Origin: Aphanomyces cochlioides
Taxonomy: Eukaryota > Oomycota > Saprolegniomycetes > Saprolegniales > Verrucalvaceae
DNA length: 64,000 nucleotides
Assembly (NCBI GenBank): GCA_019828595.1
Contig: JAHQRK010000012.1
Span: 1,798,001-1,862,000 of the forward strand
Direction: 5' to 3'
Shown: positions 32,778 to 45,279 of the stretch, piece after piece
Layout of the letters: every line of letters starts with the position of its first letter
Numbering within the stretch: position 1 is the stretch's first letter
Translations under genes and position numbers: made by a program
Notes under the pieces: model-generated
Told to the model about the DNA's origin: nothing
Databases searched by the model: none
The model's input: only the letters and a program-made list of their open reading frames with translations

Positions 32778-33387
32778 GCGTAACTTTGACACACACTTTA
32801 TTCTGAAAGGCTTTCATCGTCGAGCAAGTACTATGTTCCAGAAGCACGACAGCATTGACGTTCGTCAACTTGATAAAGTCCACGATCTGTCTAAAAATAT
32901 CCTTCGTCTATTTTTAGCCAATCAAATTGCTCTATAAATATCTTTTCCGCAATTATATCCAATTAAACAATCATTTCCTGATTTTTAGCCAATCAAATAG
33001 TAGTATATCCAAATGCGACCAATCATTGCGACCTGATTTCATAAGTTTGGAAGTGGATTTAAAAATAGTCATCTCCCACTGTGTCATCCTTTACAAAACT
33101 CAAGTCAAAAATAAGGGCAGTGCAAAATGATGATGATTGACCACTCGGACTACCACGCATCTTTGCCGTCAAGTCGTTCCAGGTTCCCGGCAAGACATTA
33201 CACGAACGAGATCATTGAATAAAGTAATATTTCCCCAATCTTCTGATGTAGGAATCATTCCAAACGATGGAGTACATGACGAAAAATGTGGAAATACAAA
33301 TTTGGGTCGAGGATTTTGAAATTGACTGATAACTTCGAAAAAAAATTGAATCTCGCATTTCACGAAGATTTTCGCTTCGACTCGGAT
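32778..33387. other. Spacer between the tandem lipid-transfer genes
   Basis: A 610-bp gap. AT-rich, with ttttagccaatcaaat twice (near 32911 and 32982) and other CCAAT-type words; likely the promoter of copy 2. No ORF of note. Confidence 0.5.
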
Positions 33388-36056
33388 ATGGGTGATCGTG
33401 CGCTGGACGATGTAAGACTCGGACGGGACATGCGAGGCCGGGAATGAGTCCGTTCTTGTAGGAATACCAGAGTATAACGGATCTGCCATACTACCATGCG
33501 AGCTACATGAAGGAAGGATATCTCCAGAAGCAAGGACAGCTCTTGAAAGGCTGGAAGAAGCGATGGTTTGTGTGCGACGGGCGATCTCTGAATTATTATC
33601 ATCACAAGTTTGACAAGATCCCGACAGCTTCCGTCTCGCTTGAGACTGCCACAGTTCAAGATGGTGGCACGAGCGAACGATGGAATGGCCCCCGAATATA
33701 CGTGACCGACGCCGTTAGCGGTATTGTCTATTGTCTCTCGGGAGACGATGGCGCGGTCGTGTTGCAGTGGCTGGATGTACTACAAACGGCGATACAACGA
33801 CTCCGAGAAAAACAAAACGTGGCTGCGCGTATTACCCCCGTCATGCGGATGAAAAGCCAGAGCCTTCCTCTTCCTAACGACGACATTTCAAGAGCGACCT
33901 CGTCGTTTATCACGCAGTCTCCTCGGAAATCCACACAATCTCCAATGGCGAATGTCACTAATCCCCCAGCCACAAAACGCCACACTGGCGTCAAGCACCC
34001 AGTCAAGACGCTGGCAACGACAATTCGTCTCGAGAACGAACTCTCCACAGCCACGGAGCTCCTCAACTGTCTCCTTTTCACAACGCCATCGGCTACTCAT
34101 CCACTCCAGTTCCATTTCAATGGAATCCATGATGGTGTGCGCATTTCAACGGCCGTCAATCCTACAACTGGCAAGTTATACACCCGAGGCAGCATGGTCG
34201 TTGACCTCGTGCCTGCTACAGCTCTGCGAATCCTCTTGGATCATCAGCGGCGTCAAGAATGGGACATGCATTTTCCTCATTCTGCTCATGTAGCATCATA
34301 TGGTGGCGCGACGGATCTTGTCTATCTCTCTGGTGGTTTATCCTCTGCGTTGTTTGATCAGCCTACCTTCCTTGTCGTTGTTCCCATTGCTTTACTTGGA
34401 GCTGTTGTGTGCGGACTTTGGGCTCCAGGTCTTGCTGAAGCTGCTTACGGCGCTGTGCTTGGCGCAATCCTTGGTGGCCTTGCTGTGTTGCTCATGTCGC
34501 CACTTGACTGGCAGTGGGTGGTTCGTCCTCGAGACCTTTTACTCCTCCGCCACGTCTACGAAGCCACAGCTCCAGGACATATGGCCGGCTCGTCAATTGC
34601 GATGGCAATCGCTGAGTGGTCGGTAGCTAACGAGCTCAAACCCGAAAATCCTGGTATCGTCCGTGCAGCTGTAGGCGTCAGTGGCTGGCTCGTTCAACCT
34701 CTCGGCACTGAATCGACTCTTATCACACACGTCGAGGAACTCAATCTCCAAGGATGGATACCATCTTATGTAAATACTCGCGTGGCGAAGCAGCGAATGC
34801 TCTGTCTTGCGGCCATTTCCGAGTACGTCAAGCATGCCGCTGTCCGTGGCCCACAGTTGGGATTTGACGATGAGCCTGAGGTTTACGAGGACGACATTAC
34901 TCCGTCCAACGAAGACGACATCGATGAAGATGAGCCTGTTGTCGATGAATCACACGTAGCCACGTCGATTCTCCCAGCTGATGCCGCTTCTCGTACCGCG
35001 AGTTTTCATCCACGGAATTATCTTCGCATCGTCGTGAGAAACCCGACAGGAGGCGTCACATTGACTGACAAAGAAGTGGCCAAGCGTCAAAATGGCGTCT
35101 TGATGGAGATCATCAAGAACATGGGAACGAAGCTGCTCGATGGCAAGTCTGCCGTGAGTTTATCACTTCCCGTGCGTATATTTGAGCCGCGTTCGATGCT
35201 TGACCGCCTTGTGGATTTTTACATGTACGCCCCGAACTACCTGCCAGCCGCCAACGACACAAGCGACCCCGTCGAGCGCTTCAAGCTCACGATGGCCTTT
35301 GCAGTGGCTGGGTGGCATCACTGGGTGGGCTGTGCCAAGCCATTCAATCCCATCGTTGGTGAAACACTCGAGACGCAGTTTTGCGACGGCGCGACTGTCC
35401 ACTGCGAGCAAGCGTCGAGCAATCCAACGCCAATTAGTTTTGCACAAGTCGAGCACTCCAAGTACCGAATAGCATCGTACACGGTCGTGAATGGTGGCAT
35501 GCAGACAAACAGCTTGGTCATGGTCTTCAATGGCAACGTCCGTGTCCAGTTCACTGCCGATGGAGGCGTCGTCGAGTTTACCTTGCCGTCTGTGCGCATG
35601 AGCGGCCTCTTGTGGGGCGAGCGCATCATTGAGCTGGCGGGAACGATCTTGTTTCAAGACAAAGCAAATGACATTTCGTGCGAGTTGCGACTCAACCCTG
35701 ACGAACACAAGGGCATGTTCGCCTCCAACAAGGCGCCAACCGATTACTTCCGCGGTTCGTTGATTGCCAAAGGCGACGTGCTATGCGACGTCTCTGGTTC
35801 ATGGCTGGACGAAATCCGCTTTGGCGACAAAGTCTACTGGAATCTCGACAAGGATTCCTGTGCGCCACTGGTGCGTCTCCCCGACGACAAAGTCCTCCCC
35901 TCAGATAGTCGCAACCGCCCCGACTTGCGAGCCCTCGCTCTAAACAACCTCGAAGAAGCTCAAGAGCGCAAGTATGAACTGGAGAAACGACAGCGCGTCG
36001 ATCGCGCATTGCGGAAAGAAGGCCGTCGACCAAGCCATTGGACTTTCGCGCAGTGA
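33388..36056 (+). CDS. PH-START-oxysterol-binding (ORD) lipid-transfer protein, copy 2
   Basis: Same design as copy 1: a 24-bp exon (33388-33411, MGDRALDD), a 50-bp intron, then 33462-36056, giving 872 aa. The matching mini-exon and intron position show tandem duplication. PH (MKEGYLQKQGQLLKGWKKRW), split START (FNGIHDGVRISTAVNP, KRQEWDMHFPHS-like RRQEWDMHFPHS, RDLLLLRHVYEA, LQGWIPSYVNTRV) and ORD (KPFNPIVGET, FRGSLIAKGDVLCDVSGSW) are all kept, and so is a hydrophobic insert in START (VPIALLGAVVCGLWA ... GAVLGAILGGLAVLLM). The key difference is at the ORD fingerprint: the SHHPPIS of copy 1 is SSNPTPIS here (about 35412-35435). The two histidines that contact the phosphate of PI4P in known ORDs are missing. 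Copy 2 may therefore bind a different ligand. The acidic linker before ORD is longer. Confidence 0.9.
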
Positions 36057-36160
36057 GTGCGATTCTGTGCTGCCACGTCATTTTAGATCCCACGCACTTG
36101 TGTACATGTTGGTAAAGCATTCTTCGAACAATAACAAACTCAAGTTCAAACGTCACGATC

Positions 36161-37537
36161 ATGTCAACGCCACCGACGCCATCATCTTCCTTGCACACAG
36201 AGCATTCTCTTGTCCAGCTGTGCTTGCAAGCCATTGCAAAGCACATTTGGTGCTTTTACAAGTTATTCCTCCTCGTAACCATGTTGAGATTGACGCCTCG
36301 TCGATAGCTCCAAGCTCTTGGACGACAACAAAGCCAACAGATATCACCAGCTCTTTCAAGTATTCGATGTCGCGCTCGTGGAGCGGCTCCGCGACGACGG
36401 CGAGTTTGTCCAAGCCATCATGGCTTCACTCTCTCGCGACCGACATGCCCGCGCGTATGCCAAGCTCCTCTTTGACAACAAACAAGTCCTTGACGCCAAA
36501 GACATGGTGCTCACTCTACACACAAGACTGTACCGACTAGCCTGACCGTAGACACGCTTCCACCTTGACTTTCTCCAGCGGCGAGCTGAGCCTTCCAAGG
36601 AAGAGCTACAGCCCATGTCGCCCACTGGTGACGAGGTAATTGCCATTGAGGCAAGAATTTCACCCGCTCGCAGATTGACCAGACCTTTTCAGTCGAGCCA
36701 AGAACGCTGGCCTTCCCACCATCGCTTGACGAAAACCACAAGCTCGAGTCTTTGGTCAAGCAGGACATCCCTCTCACGAACTTTGGAGCTCACGCAATTT
36801 CGGTACAGCCCTCCCTGTCCGTCGCATTCTCCTGACGACATCTCGTAGGACCTCATCCGACGCGAAGATCGTCTCGAGCGATTGAGTTTGGTCTCATGCC
36901 AACTTGGGACTGCGGGGGTGATCCTTCTAGCCGACGCTATTGCTGTACGTGGTCTTGAGATCGTCACTTGGGACTGAATCGCGACAGGAATCCAAGAGTC
37001 TGCGTGTTCTGGACGTGAGCAACCCAAGCTGGACCAACTCGAAGAGCCATGGCTATCGCAACTACGTTAGCAACAGCGGCATCAAGGCCTTGTCGCTCGC
37101 TTTGCAAACCAACACATCGTTGGAAAAGGCAAGGACAGTCAACCAACTCAACAGGATTGAAGGTGTAGATCGTGCTCGATGGGAATCCTGTCGGCTACAG
37201 CGGTGGCATTGCCATGGCTCAAGCTATGTACAACAATCGGACGCTGCGAGTGCTCCACCTCAAAGAGTAAGCTCAACAAGTTGGACAAAGGCTCAGAGCG
37301 ATGTAGCACTCGTATCCGACGCGCTGCGAAGGCGCTGCTTGATGCATTTGAACGCTCAGCGAGGTACTTTATGAGGACACGATCGAGAAAGACTTGATTT
37401 GCCGCTCTAGCTTGATTGATCTCGACTTGGAATGGTGCGATTTGCCGCCGGGCATGGGCATGCATCTCGTTCGAGTGCGTGAAATCAAGCAAGAGGCAGC
37501 TCGAGGCACAGTCAAGTCGCATTACAACTCGAGTTAA
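36161..37537 (+). CDS. Leucine-rich repeat (RNI-type) protein
   Basis: Several short exons with about 40-bp introns. N-terminal exons give LLDDNKANRYHQLFQVFDV and HARAYAKLLFDNKQVLDAKD, without a known domain. After IDQTFSVEPRTLAFPPS come RNI-type leucine-rich repeats: LERLSLVSCQLGTAGVILLA, SLRVLDVSN, NSGIKALSLALQTNTSLEK, IVLDGNPVGYSGGIAMAQ and NRTLRVLHLKE. The last exon reads SLIDLDLEWCDLPPG and ends VKSHYNSS. RNI-type repeats form curved scaffolds for protein binding. Joins in the middle were read for most but not all introns (the one near 36535 is unresolved), so boundaries are approximate. It converges on the next gene with 9 bp between stops. Confidence 0.7.
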
Positions 37538-37546
37538 CATGATCAA

Positions 37547-40500
37547 CTACTGCTTGGTCTCTTCTTCTAGAGTAGTCGCGAGAGAAATCGCCAAGGACAT
37601 TGCTGGGCTCAGCGGAACGTCGCCTTCGTTGCTCGAGACAATCGATTCATTCACGGAGTAGAGCGTGTCGAGCGACGGCGCGCTGGACCTCAACGACGCC
37701 GTCGAGTCGTAGCAGATCGCATCGAAGTCGCTCCTCGCGTGCGTCTCGTCGTCGTTCTCTGATTCAAACTGTTCCTTGCTCGACGACAGCTTGAGCCCTG
37801 AGAGAGAGTGACGAAGCGCCTCTCGCTCTTTGCTCGTCCGTGGACGTTCCACTTGAGGACACTCCAAGTCACCTCGAGACGACGAATTCGTCGTTCGTTC
37901 CCATCGGACGTCCGCAACATTCCCGACGGGCTCGACATCGCTGGAGTGAGGGGCGGCGTCACCTGTAGCGCCCGATAAAGTTTCATCGCTCGGGTTTTCG
38001 CTTGCTGCTCCTGCAGGCGCATCAACTCCACACGGTTCACTTTGTCGTAAGTCTGCTGGATTTGACGACGGTCTCTCACTTGGCTCACCAGAGGGTGGCG
38101 TTGGATCGCCTGTCGATCTCTCTTCTTCTGGGTTATGACTCGCCGTCACGTGGTGGTCCGTCATGCTCATTTGGTGGACTTGTGGAGTTTCAGTAGCGAT
38201 TGCGACGTCTGTGGTTGCTAATGACGCGAGAACTCCATTGCCAGAGTTGTTTTGTCGCATTACCTCTCGACCAGAGCCACTCGGACGACGTCGAAACGAC
38301 CGACTGGGGGAATGCAAGAGAGACGATGATCCCATGATGGCCTCTGCGTTGTGTCGACTGGAATCTCGTCGGAGAAGCGCTGGTGGCTCCTGGAGAAGAT
38401 TTGCTTTGCTCGGAGACACACGCATGAGTCCCACAGGGTTGTCCATTGCGGCGGTCGTGTTCTTGGCATCATCGTGGTTCACGTTGTTGTGTTGGTCGAT
38501 GAGGAGGAGGCGATTGAGCTCCGCTCTTGATTCAGACGGCACGAGGATGGCCGTCCTTGGCGACGACGTCAACCCCGTGCGACTTCGCTGGAGGTGATCT
38601 CGTTCAGGGCTAAGTTGTCGTTACTGACGAAAGGATCGACTGGCGGAATGCTGCAAGACGGGCACGATGTTGCTTCGACTGTTGTTGACCTGAAGAGAGG
38701 GTGGCGCCTCGTCCCCGCGGAGAAGATTTGCTTTACTGGGAGATACACGCATGAGTCCAATGGGATGGCTCGTCGGTTCTGCTACTCCTCCTGTCGTTTC
38801 GGTCGCTCCTCCGGCGGCGGCGTGTTGATCCGCCAAGAGGAGACGATTCAACTCTGCTCTTGATTCCGACGGAACTAGCATCGCTGTGCTTGGAGACGCC
38901 GCTAATCCACCGAGGCCAGCCCGACTGCGTTGCATTTGATCTTTCTCTGGGCTGTTCTGTGGACTCTGGCGGAACGATCGACTGGTGAGCAACAGCGAGG
39001 GATTCGTTAAACTGTGGCTTCGATCGGAGGTGACGCCATTTCCACATGCAATCTGGGATGATTCCGCTCCGTCGGTGGACTTCGGGCTACCTGTATCAAT
39101 TGACTTGGACCTGTCAGAAAGGTCGTCGACCTAGAGCAGCAAGTCAACGAGAGAGCAGAGATGGAAGGATGTACTGGTACACTAGGACAAGAGCCACGAT
39201 TCCTCGTAGGACTCGTTTGGTCAGAATCTCCATGGAATCGGAAAGATCGCCGAGGTGGACTACTACCTGGACGTGAATCACCTTGCAGGTGATCCTGACT
39301 TCCTTCCGCCAAGGCTTGGAGGTGTGCTCTCCGCGCTTCGATCTCCAGTAGCGACGACTGCTCTAAATTCATACCCAAGTTCATCGTGGACCGCTTCTTG
39401 CGCTGGTTTGACTTTCCAAACGATCCTTCATCGGCACTGGCGGCAGTGGCGGTGGCATGTGGCACTCTTGATGTGTCGACGATGGACGTCCGACCTGGAA
39501 GCGTGCCAAAGTTAATCGTTGCGCGCTTGCCTCGGGGGCTTGACGAGCCGGACGTCGTGGAGGAAGAGGCGGCGTTGTGTTCGTCCGCGAGTAAGAGTTG
39601 GTTAAGTTCCGCCCTCGATGCTGTCGGAACGAGCACGGCTTTACTGGCAGACGTTGCGAGACCACGGACGGAGCTGCTGCCGCCGTTTCCATGGGTATCT
39701 CCACCGCCTGTGGCTGAAAACTGCCGCGACGATCGGCTTGGCGATTGTTGGAGTAATACATCATCTCTGCTTCGACTTTGCCTCGCCACGTCGGTCGTCG
39801 CTTCGCTCGTCGTCGCGTCCATCAAGAACTCCGTCACATTTAAGCTGATGGGAAGACGTGGAGCGGTTGACGCTGTCTCTGCTCCATCAAGTGCTCCTTG
39901 CAAGATGTTGGCAATGCTGGCCTCCTTGGTCAATCCTCGCACTGGTTTACTATCAAGCACGACCTCGTCGTCTGCCAAGGCACTGCGGAGGACATTTGCA
40001 ATGCTCGTCTGGTTGATTAGGCCTGACGAGTGGCTGTGCGTGGCGATGCTCCTGTCTTGGTCGCCCACAGCTCCTTGGAGAATGCTGGCAATGCTAGCTT
40101 CCTTGGTTATCCCTCGTATCGATGCGTTGTCGATAGAGTCTTGGTCACCTAAGGCTCCTCGGAGAACGTTAGCTATGCTAGCTTCTTTGGTCAAGCCACG
40201 AGTGGCCCTGGGCTGCGTTGGAAGCGTCTCGCCATCGCCGATTGCGCCTTGTAATATGTTGGCAATGCTGACTTCTTCTGAGAGTGGCGGCGGTGGCTGT
40301 GGCTCCGACTTGCCGCTGGACATGCTCTGCTTTCTCCCAGTGCTGATCACACTCTGGTCGTGGGAGCCTGCGCTTGACCGTGTCGTTGGCGTCTCTGCGA
40401 TTTGTGGCTCGACGGACAAACGTTTCTTTTGAACCCACTCGTGCGGCTCCGTGTCGAAGCGATCGCCCGCTTTGTTGACCCAATACACGCGGGCATCGCC

Positions 40501-40671
40501 TCCCATGAACTTTTTCAGCCCATTTCGTTCATCTAGGAGAGTGTCTGGAGGTTGCGTGGCTGGTTGTGCTGGCTGTGTTGGCACTACTGAGATGTTGATG
40601 GTTTTCGGTGGCTCTGGTTTCGACGGGGCTTTTCCAGGCGCGACCTTATTGACACCGAGCTTGTTGCCCAT
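37547..40671 (-). CDS. Ser-rich, possibly myristoylated protein with SIANIL repeats
   Basis: Large minus-strand gene of at least three exons. The N-terminus MGNKLGVNK has Gly at position 2 and could be N-myristoylated, which would place it at a membrane. A short folded-looking part (GGDARVYWVNKAGDRFDTEP) follows. Then five related repeats of about 30 residues centred on (T/E)(K/E)(E/V)(A/V)SIAN(I/V)L(Q/R)(G/S)AL, each an amphipathic helix with an acidic end. The C-terminal part is Ser-rich and holds three copies of a module with VP(S/T)xSRAELN(R/Q)LLL, each preceded by S(R/F)SFRQ-like words; exon joins fall between modules. No known domain is recognised. The repeated helices suggest docking of several copies of one partner, for instance a kinase regulatory subunit, but this is inference. 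Confidence 0.65.
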
Positions 40672-41949
40672 GGCTCCGTCCGCTCTCTCGACGCGAAACG
40701 ACCGATAGAACTGTTGACACCTCTAAATTAAGCTCAAGCAAGTTACACCAGGCAGTTATAAGGGGGGTCAGACGATTTGGTGCATCCAGGGGGAACGTGT
40801 CGTGAACATGCTCTCAAATGCATGGGTGAGGAATGCAACATACCATGGCCGACTGAACAGGACGACGAGGCACTGCATACTGGTATCAGTGGCGCTGACG
40901 AGCTTGTGCAGCGACCACGGTGCACTCCTCAAAGAGAATCTTGGCTTTTCTAAAAAAGACGCCTTGAAACAACGAGGCACGGCGCTCGTCAAACATCAAT
41001 GGTGAATTCCTACGAACGCTGTCTCGAGTTGAGATTGTCGGAGCTTTGTCTTGCAAATGATGTGACTGTATTTGGTACAAGTGTGTATGTCTGTATGTCT
41101 GTCTTTGCAACCCTGGGATGTCGTCTAAATGCAGTAGACCGTGTGTTGTCTCATGCAGCCATACGCCCACCATTGGGAGCTAGCCGGCTGCTGCTGTCTG
41201 CCAGCTAGAATTTTTGTTGGTGCTGGTTTTTGTTCGTCCAGGAGACGTCACCGTGGTCAAGATTTCCACGGGGGGCAATATTGACGGTGACACATCCTCA
41301 ACTGTTGAGGCACATGAAGGCCAACGCTCCCACGTAGAGCTACAGCGTAGTCTATCCTAGACATGTCCACTTCACCATTGCATCCCTGTGGTCATTTGAA
41401 TTGTGGCTTTTTCATGAAGGTTGTCCTGGACGTTCATCATCACAAGTGAGCGCACTATATAAGGCAATTACGATATACTTGCATGTAAATGATTGGCGCA
41501 TATTTTAATTAGGGTATTCTGATTGGCGAAAAACTCAAGCCCAGAACACTCTGTGATGAGGCTTCTCTCTATCTCCCATAGCTTCCAATCTTACTACACA
41601 CCCAAGGCAGCATGATGTTGCATTGTACCTTCTCTGAAAAGAAGCATGGGCGAAGCACGTAGTCAACATCACTTTTGCAGTGGACTACCACGAAGTATAA
41701 GTACTGAGTAAGATAATTAATTGATACGGTATTTATTTAATTTGAGAGGTTCAATGTTGCTGCCAGCCATTTTTGTAATTGACCACGCAGAGAAAGGTCG
41801 ATCTATAGGCTCTGCTCGGTTTGGAGGACATGTTGATCCAAGTGCATGCGCCTCTTCACGCAGACGCCAACAGCAAGCTCGCTTCCTCATCCATTCAGTT
41901 TCAAAATTTCTAGCGACTGAGCTGGAACAAAGATGCGATACATACCATA
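40672..41949. other. Intergenic region without clear gene
   Basis: A 1.28-kb gap. Overlapping short frames on both strands near 40768-41173 (for example AVPRCFKASFLEKPRFSLRS on the minus strand) have no recognised likeness and may be remnants. The rest is unremarkable, with a CCAAT-like box near 41519. Confidence 0.4.
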
Positions 41950-42843
41950 TCACCTTGTTGATAGAATAACGTTCATGGCGACGTGCAGTTGGTCGGCAAT
42001 GTCTGGAATGTCGAATGGCCGTCGACTTAATCGCACTAAAGTTGGCAGCAGCTTGCGATCTAGTGCGGCCTGCCGAGCTTCCGGAGATTGATGCGTCAAC
42101 GTCACCAGTAAGGAAACAGCCAATTGTGCAATTGTAGTCCCCTCGTCCATTTCCACGTCTTGAAGTAAACCTTGAAATAGCACGTCGAGAGTTCCAACCA
42201 CAAGGCCTTCGTCTTGTAGAACAACACGCTGTGAGAGGTTTAGGAGTAGAATGAGTGGATATATCCTCAGATTGGACTCGCGATCTTGATCTGGTTCAAA
42301 AGCAGTATCGGTTGGTGGGGCTGAGGTGAATGTTGATGTGAGAGCATCGCATACTTTGGAAACACATTGAGCAATTTCACGCACAACATCATCTTTCGCC
42401 CATCGGACGATCCATCCAAGAACAAAGCATGCATCGCCTTGGGCCCATCGATTCTTGGTTTGCACCATGCGCAGGAGTCGTTTGAGCAAAGTTGAACCAA
42501 ACTGATCCATCAAGGTAGCTCCAGCTGATGGACACATGCATATCGAGCCCAAAGCACTGGCACTTTTGCACTTGAGGAGTACTTCGCGGCAGCCAAGTGC
42601 ATCCACCAGGTTTTCAACCGCACTTGAGCCTTGAGCAAGGAGCATGCGTCGAATCAAAATGCCGCGGTCGTCACATTCGAGGGCTGCCAGCGCAGTAAGG
42701 CCATCGACAAAGCGACGCATGCCCTCTGATTGCATATTCCATGTCGCTTTGTCCCCATCGCTCAAGCTGAGCACGATAATGAGATCCGTGGCGTATCCAT
42801 ACGCTTCAATCTCCGAGTCCAGCTCGTTTGCCGTGGCTGCCAT
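41950..42843 (-). CDS. Armadillo/HEAT-like helical repeat protein
   Basis: An intronless frame of 297 codons from MAATANELDSEIEAYGY. It is made of Leu/Ala-rich helices in ARM/HEAT rhythm: RRFVDGLTALAALECDDR, AVENLVDALGCREVLLKCKS, LLKRLLRMVQTKNRWAQGDA, QLAVSLLVTLTHQSPEARQA and LLPTLVRLSRRP. Such repeats form a superhelix for protein binding. I cannot name the family. An ATG-less extension to 42855 was not used. It is divergent from the golgin gene, with a 146-bp shared promoter that carries the ATCCGGAT motif. Confidence 0.75.
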   Translation of the reverse strand: MAATANELDSEIEAYGYATDLIIVLSLSDGDKATWNMQSEGMRRFVDGLTALAALECDDRGILIRRMLLAQGSSAVENLVDALGCREVLLKCKSASALGSICMCPSAGATLMDQFGSTLLKRLLRMVQTKNRWAQGDACFVLGWIVRWAKDDVVREIAQCVSKVCDALTSTFTSAPPTDTAFEPDQDRESNLRIYPLILLLNLSQRVVLQDEGLVVGTLDVLFQGLLQDVEMDEGTTIAQLAVSLLVTLTHQSPEARQAALDRKLLPTLVRLSRRPFDIPDIADQLHVAMNVILSTR

Positions 42844-42989
42844 CAACAATTTCAATTGTCCTGGTCATAATATCCGGATAACAACCAGTCCAAGTGACAA
42901 TAATTTATCCGGATATTTATTGTCAAGTGACAATAATCTGTCATATTATCCAGTTTTCCGGATGAGAGTGCTCACTTGACAAAAACGGC
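42844..42989. promoter_or_regulatory. Divergent promoter with ATCCGGAT palindromes
   Basis: ATCCGGAT at 42872-42879 and 42907-42914, and a near-match TTCCGGAT ending at 42963, in the 146 bp between the ARM-like gene (minus) and the golgin gene (plus). The word caagtgacaataat is also repeated here (about 42891 and 42924). Confidence 0.5.
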
Positions 42990-45279
42990 ATGTGGGGCAC
43001 CTTCGCCGCCAACGTGGCGAGCTACGGCAAAGATCTCACGCAGGACATCCGAGAGATCGTAACCGGTGTGGAGAGAGAAGAAGAAGAGAGCAAGGCAATT
43101 GCGCCGCAAGACGAAGACTTGGAAGCCTACGTTGTTGATCTCGAACGATCACTGATCCGAAAGAAACAAGAAGTTGATGATGCAAACAAAAAGGTATTTT
43201 GCGCGTGAATTTATCGTGATGATTGGCCTGCGCGTGTAGATTGAGCAGCTTGAAGCAAAGCTAAAACAGGCAGAGCAACTTGCCGACGATTTGCAAGTAG
43301 ATATCGATTCAATCGAGAGTAATCACGTTTGTAGCCTCATACTGAACGCCTGAAATCTTTGGACATCTCTGAAGACGCAGCGAATACCGCACTAACTGAT
43401 GCAAAGCGTGATATCGAGCGACTAGAACTGGAGTGCTGTCAACTTCGCGCTCGTTTGGCCAATAGTGACGAATTCGACAAGTCTAATGGAAATGTTGCTA
43501 AACCCACCGAGAGTGGCAATGATGAACTGGAGCAAGCTGTAAGAGAAGGAGTTGCCTCTCTCGCTCAAGTTCTCACATCAGAAGACTTGGATGGAGCTGC
43601 AATCGACCCATTGCCTGGAAAGGTAGACATTTATCTCTTGCTGGTCAGCTTCAAGCTTATTTGTAGCTCGTCAAATACATTTCGCTCGTGACATCTCGGT
43701 TGATCGCATCAGAAGTAGACACCAAGGCGTTGAAGAATACTTTGCACGCGTTCCTTTTGGCCCAAAATGAGCGCTTTGAAAGTCAAGCATTCAGTCTTCC
43801 AGAATGCAAGCTAAAATTGGAGGGAATTCTCCAACAACGGCGGGATAGCCTTCAACGAATAGCCCGTCTCGAGCAAACTAACAGTCAGTTGGAGCAGTGT
43901 CTTCAAGAGGTATAATTATTCGCTGACCGCGTGCTCATTTTGGCGAAGGCAGAGACAGCACGTCGAGAATGGCAACATGCCCACACTGACGCCATGAACG
44001 ACTTGAAAGCTACCCAAGAGATGCTCAACGCAGCTCGCGATTCTTCTAAGGCTGACAAGGATGATTCGATCCGCAAGCTCCAAGATAAACTTCAGCAGGT
44101 TCAACGCCCCTCAAGCAAAAATCCTGATCGTTCTCGAGTAGATGCAGCGTAATACTCTCCATCTATCAGAAGAACTGGAGGCAACGACTCAAGAGGTAAA
44201 TCGATGATACTCTTCAAAAGCTCAAGTATTCGTTGCTTTAGCTCCAAGAAACTCAAGTTGCTCTCGCCAAGCAGGCCGAGACTCTAAAGGAAGAAATGGA
44301 AGACAGTCAACAAGCCATTATGGATCGCAATATTGTCTTGGAGCGGAAGGTTTACGAGCTCACGGACGAACTGGCGCGAACCAAGGAAGCACATGATAAG
44401 GAGCGAGTGCAATGGACTCAGCATGTGCAAGTGAACACTAGCTCCGTCACAGAAGCTCAGCTCTTTGAGCTCACGACACGGCTATCACTCCTCGAAGCTG
44501 ATAAAAATTTGGCTGAACAGGTGCAATCCTCCACTTTGATAAAGCCACACTTGGTGATAGGATGCTGACCGTCTGCAAACTGAATTGGCAAACTTGAATG
44601 AGGTCTTGATCCAGTTTCAAAATGACCGCGCCAACGAGGTACAAGGACACCTCCTTAATATGTTTCATGAGAGATTTCATAGGAAGCTCAATGGAGAGCT
44701 AAAGTGCAAGCACTTGAGAAAGCAGCTACAGAAAAGCAACAAGACACGTCAAACGCCATATCGCTGGAAGAACACAAGAGCGTATTGAGTGCTCTGGCCA
44801 AGAAGGAGGAGGACAACGAACGACTGCGAGAAGTAAGTCCTGACTCAAGAGCCGAAATCTCAAGATGGGTTGTGTAGGCACTGGAACGGACCGCAGTGCA
44901 ATTGCACGCTGACAACGACAGCGTTGACAAACGCATGGTGGTTCAGATGATGGTATGCAATCGTCTGATATTACTCAGCCTCTTATTTGGACATCTAGTT
45001 GCAGTATCACGAAAGCTCCAATAAGACGGACATCTTGGAAGTCATGGGTCGCATTCTGGTACTTGCTGAGAGAGACAACACACAGGTTTTGAACAATTGT
45101 ACGCGTAGGGCTTCACTGAGGAGGACAAAGAACGTCTGCTCAGTCATCCAGGCAGAATCAAAGGCATTCCAATGCTTGGTTCCATCTTTGGCGCAACTCC
45201 AGCGCCATCTTCAGTGGATGTCTCTGGGAAGTCGTTTAGCGACGCGTGGGCAGACTTTTTGCTTAAAGAAACGAAATAA
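42990..45279 (+). CDS. Golgin-type coiled-coil protein with GRAB-like C-terminal domain
   Basis: About a dozen short exons separated by introns of about 40-50 bp; clear joins include KKQEVDDANKK to IEQLEAKLKQ (43193/43240), DDLQ to PHTERLKSLDIS, GRIL to GFTEEDKERLL. The start MWGTFAANVASYGKDLTQD is typical of golgin N-termini. Most of the protein is heptad-type coiled coil (KRDIERLELECCQLRARL, RIARLEQTNSQLEQCLQE, ERKVYELTDELARTKEAHD). Near the C-terminus VDKRMVVQMMLQYHES, TDILEVMGRILGFTEEDKE resembles the GRAB domain of GMAP-210/Rud3, which binds Arf1 at the cis-Golgi. It ends SDAWADFLLKETK. The GRAB assignment is by pattern. A possible extra coding stretch follows the stop (see 45280-45914). 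Confidence 0.8.

Noticed and set aside
39386..40432. Plus-strand open frame of 348 codons
   Set aside because: It is antisense to the SIANIL-repeat gene and mirrors its repeats; the minus-strand reading has the MGNK start, consistent repeats and sensible composition.
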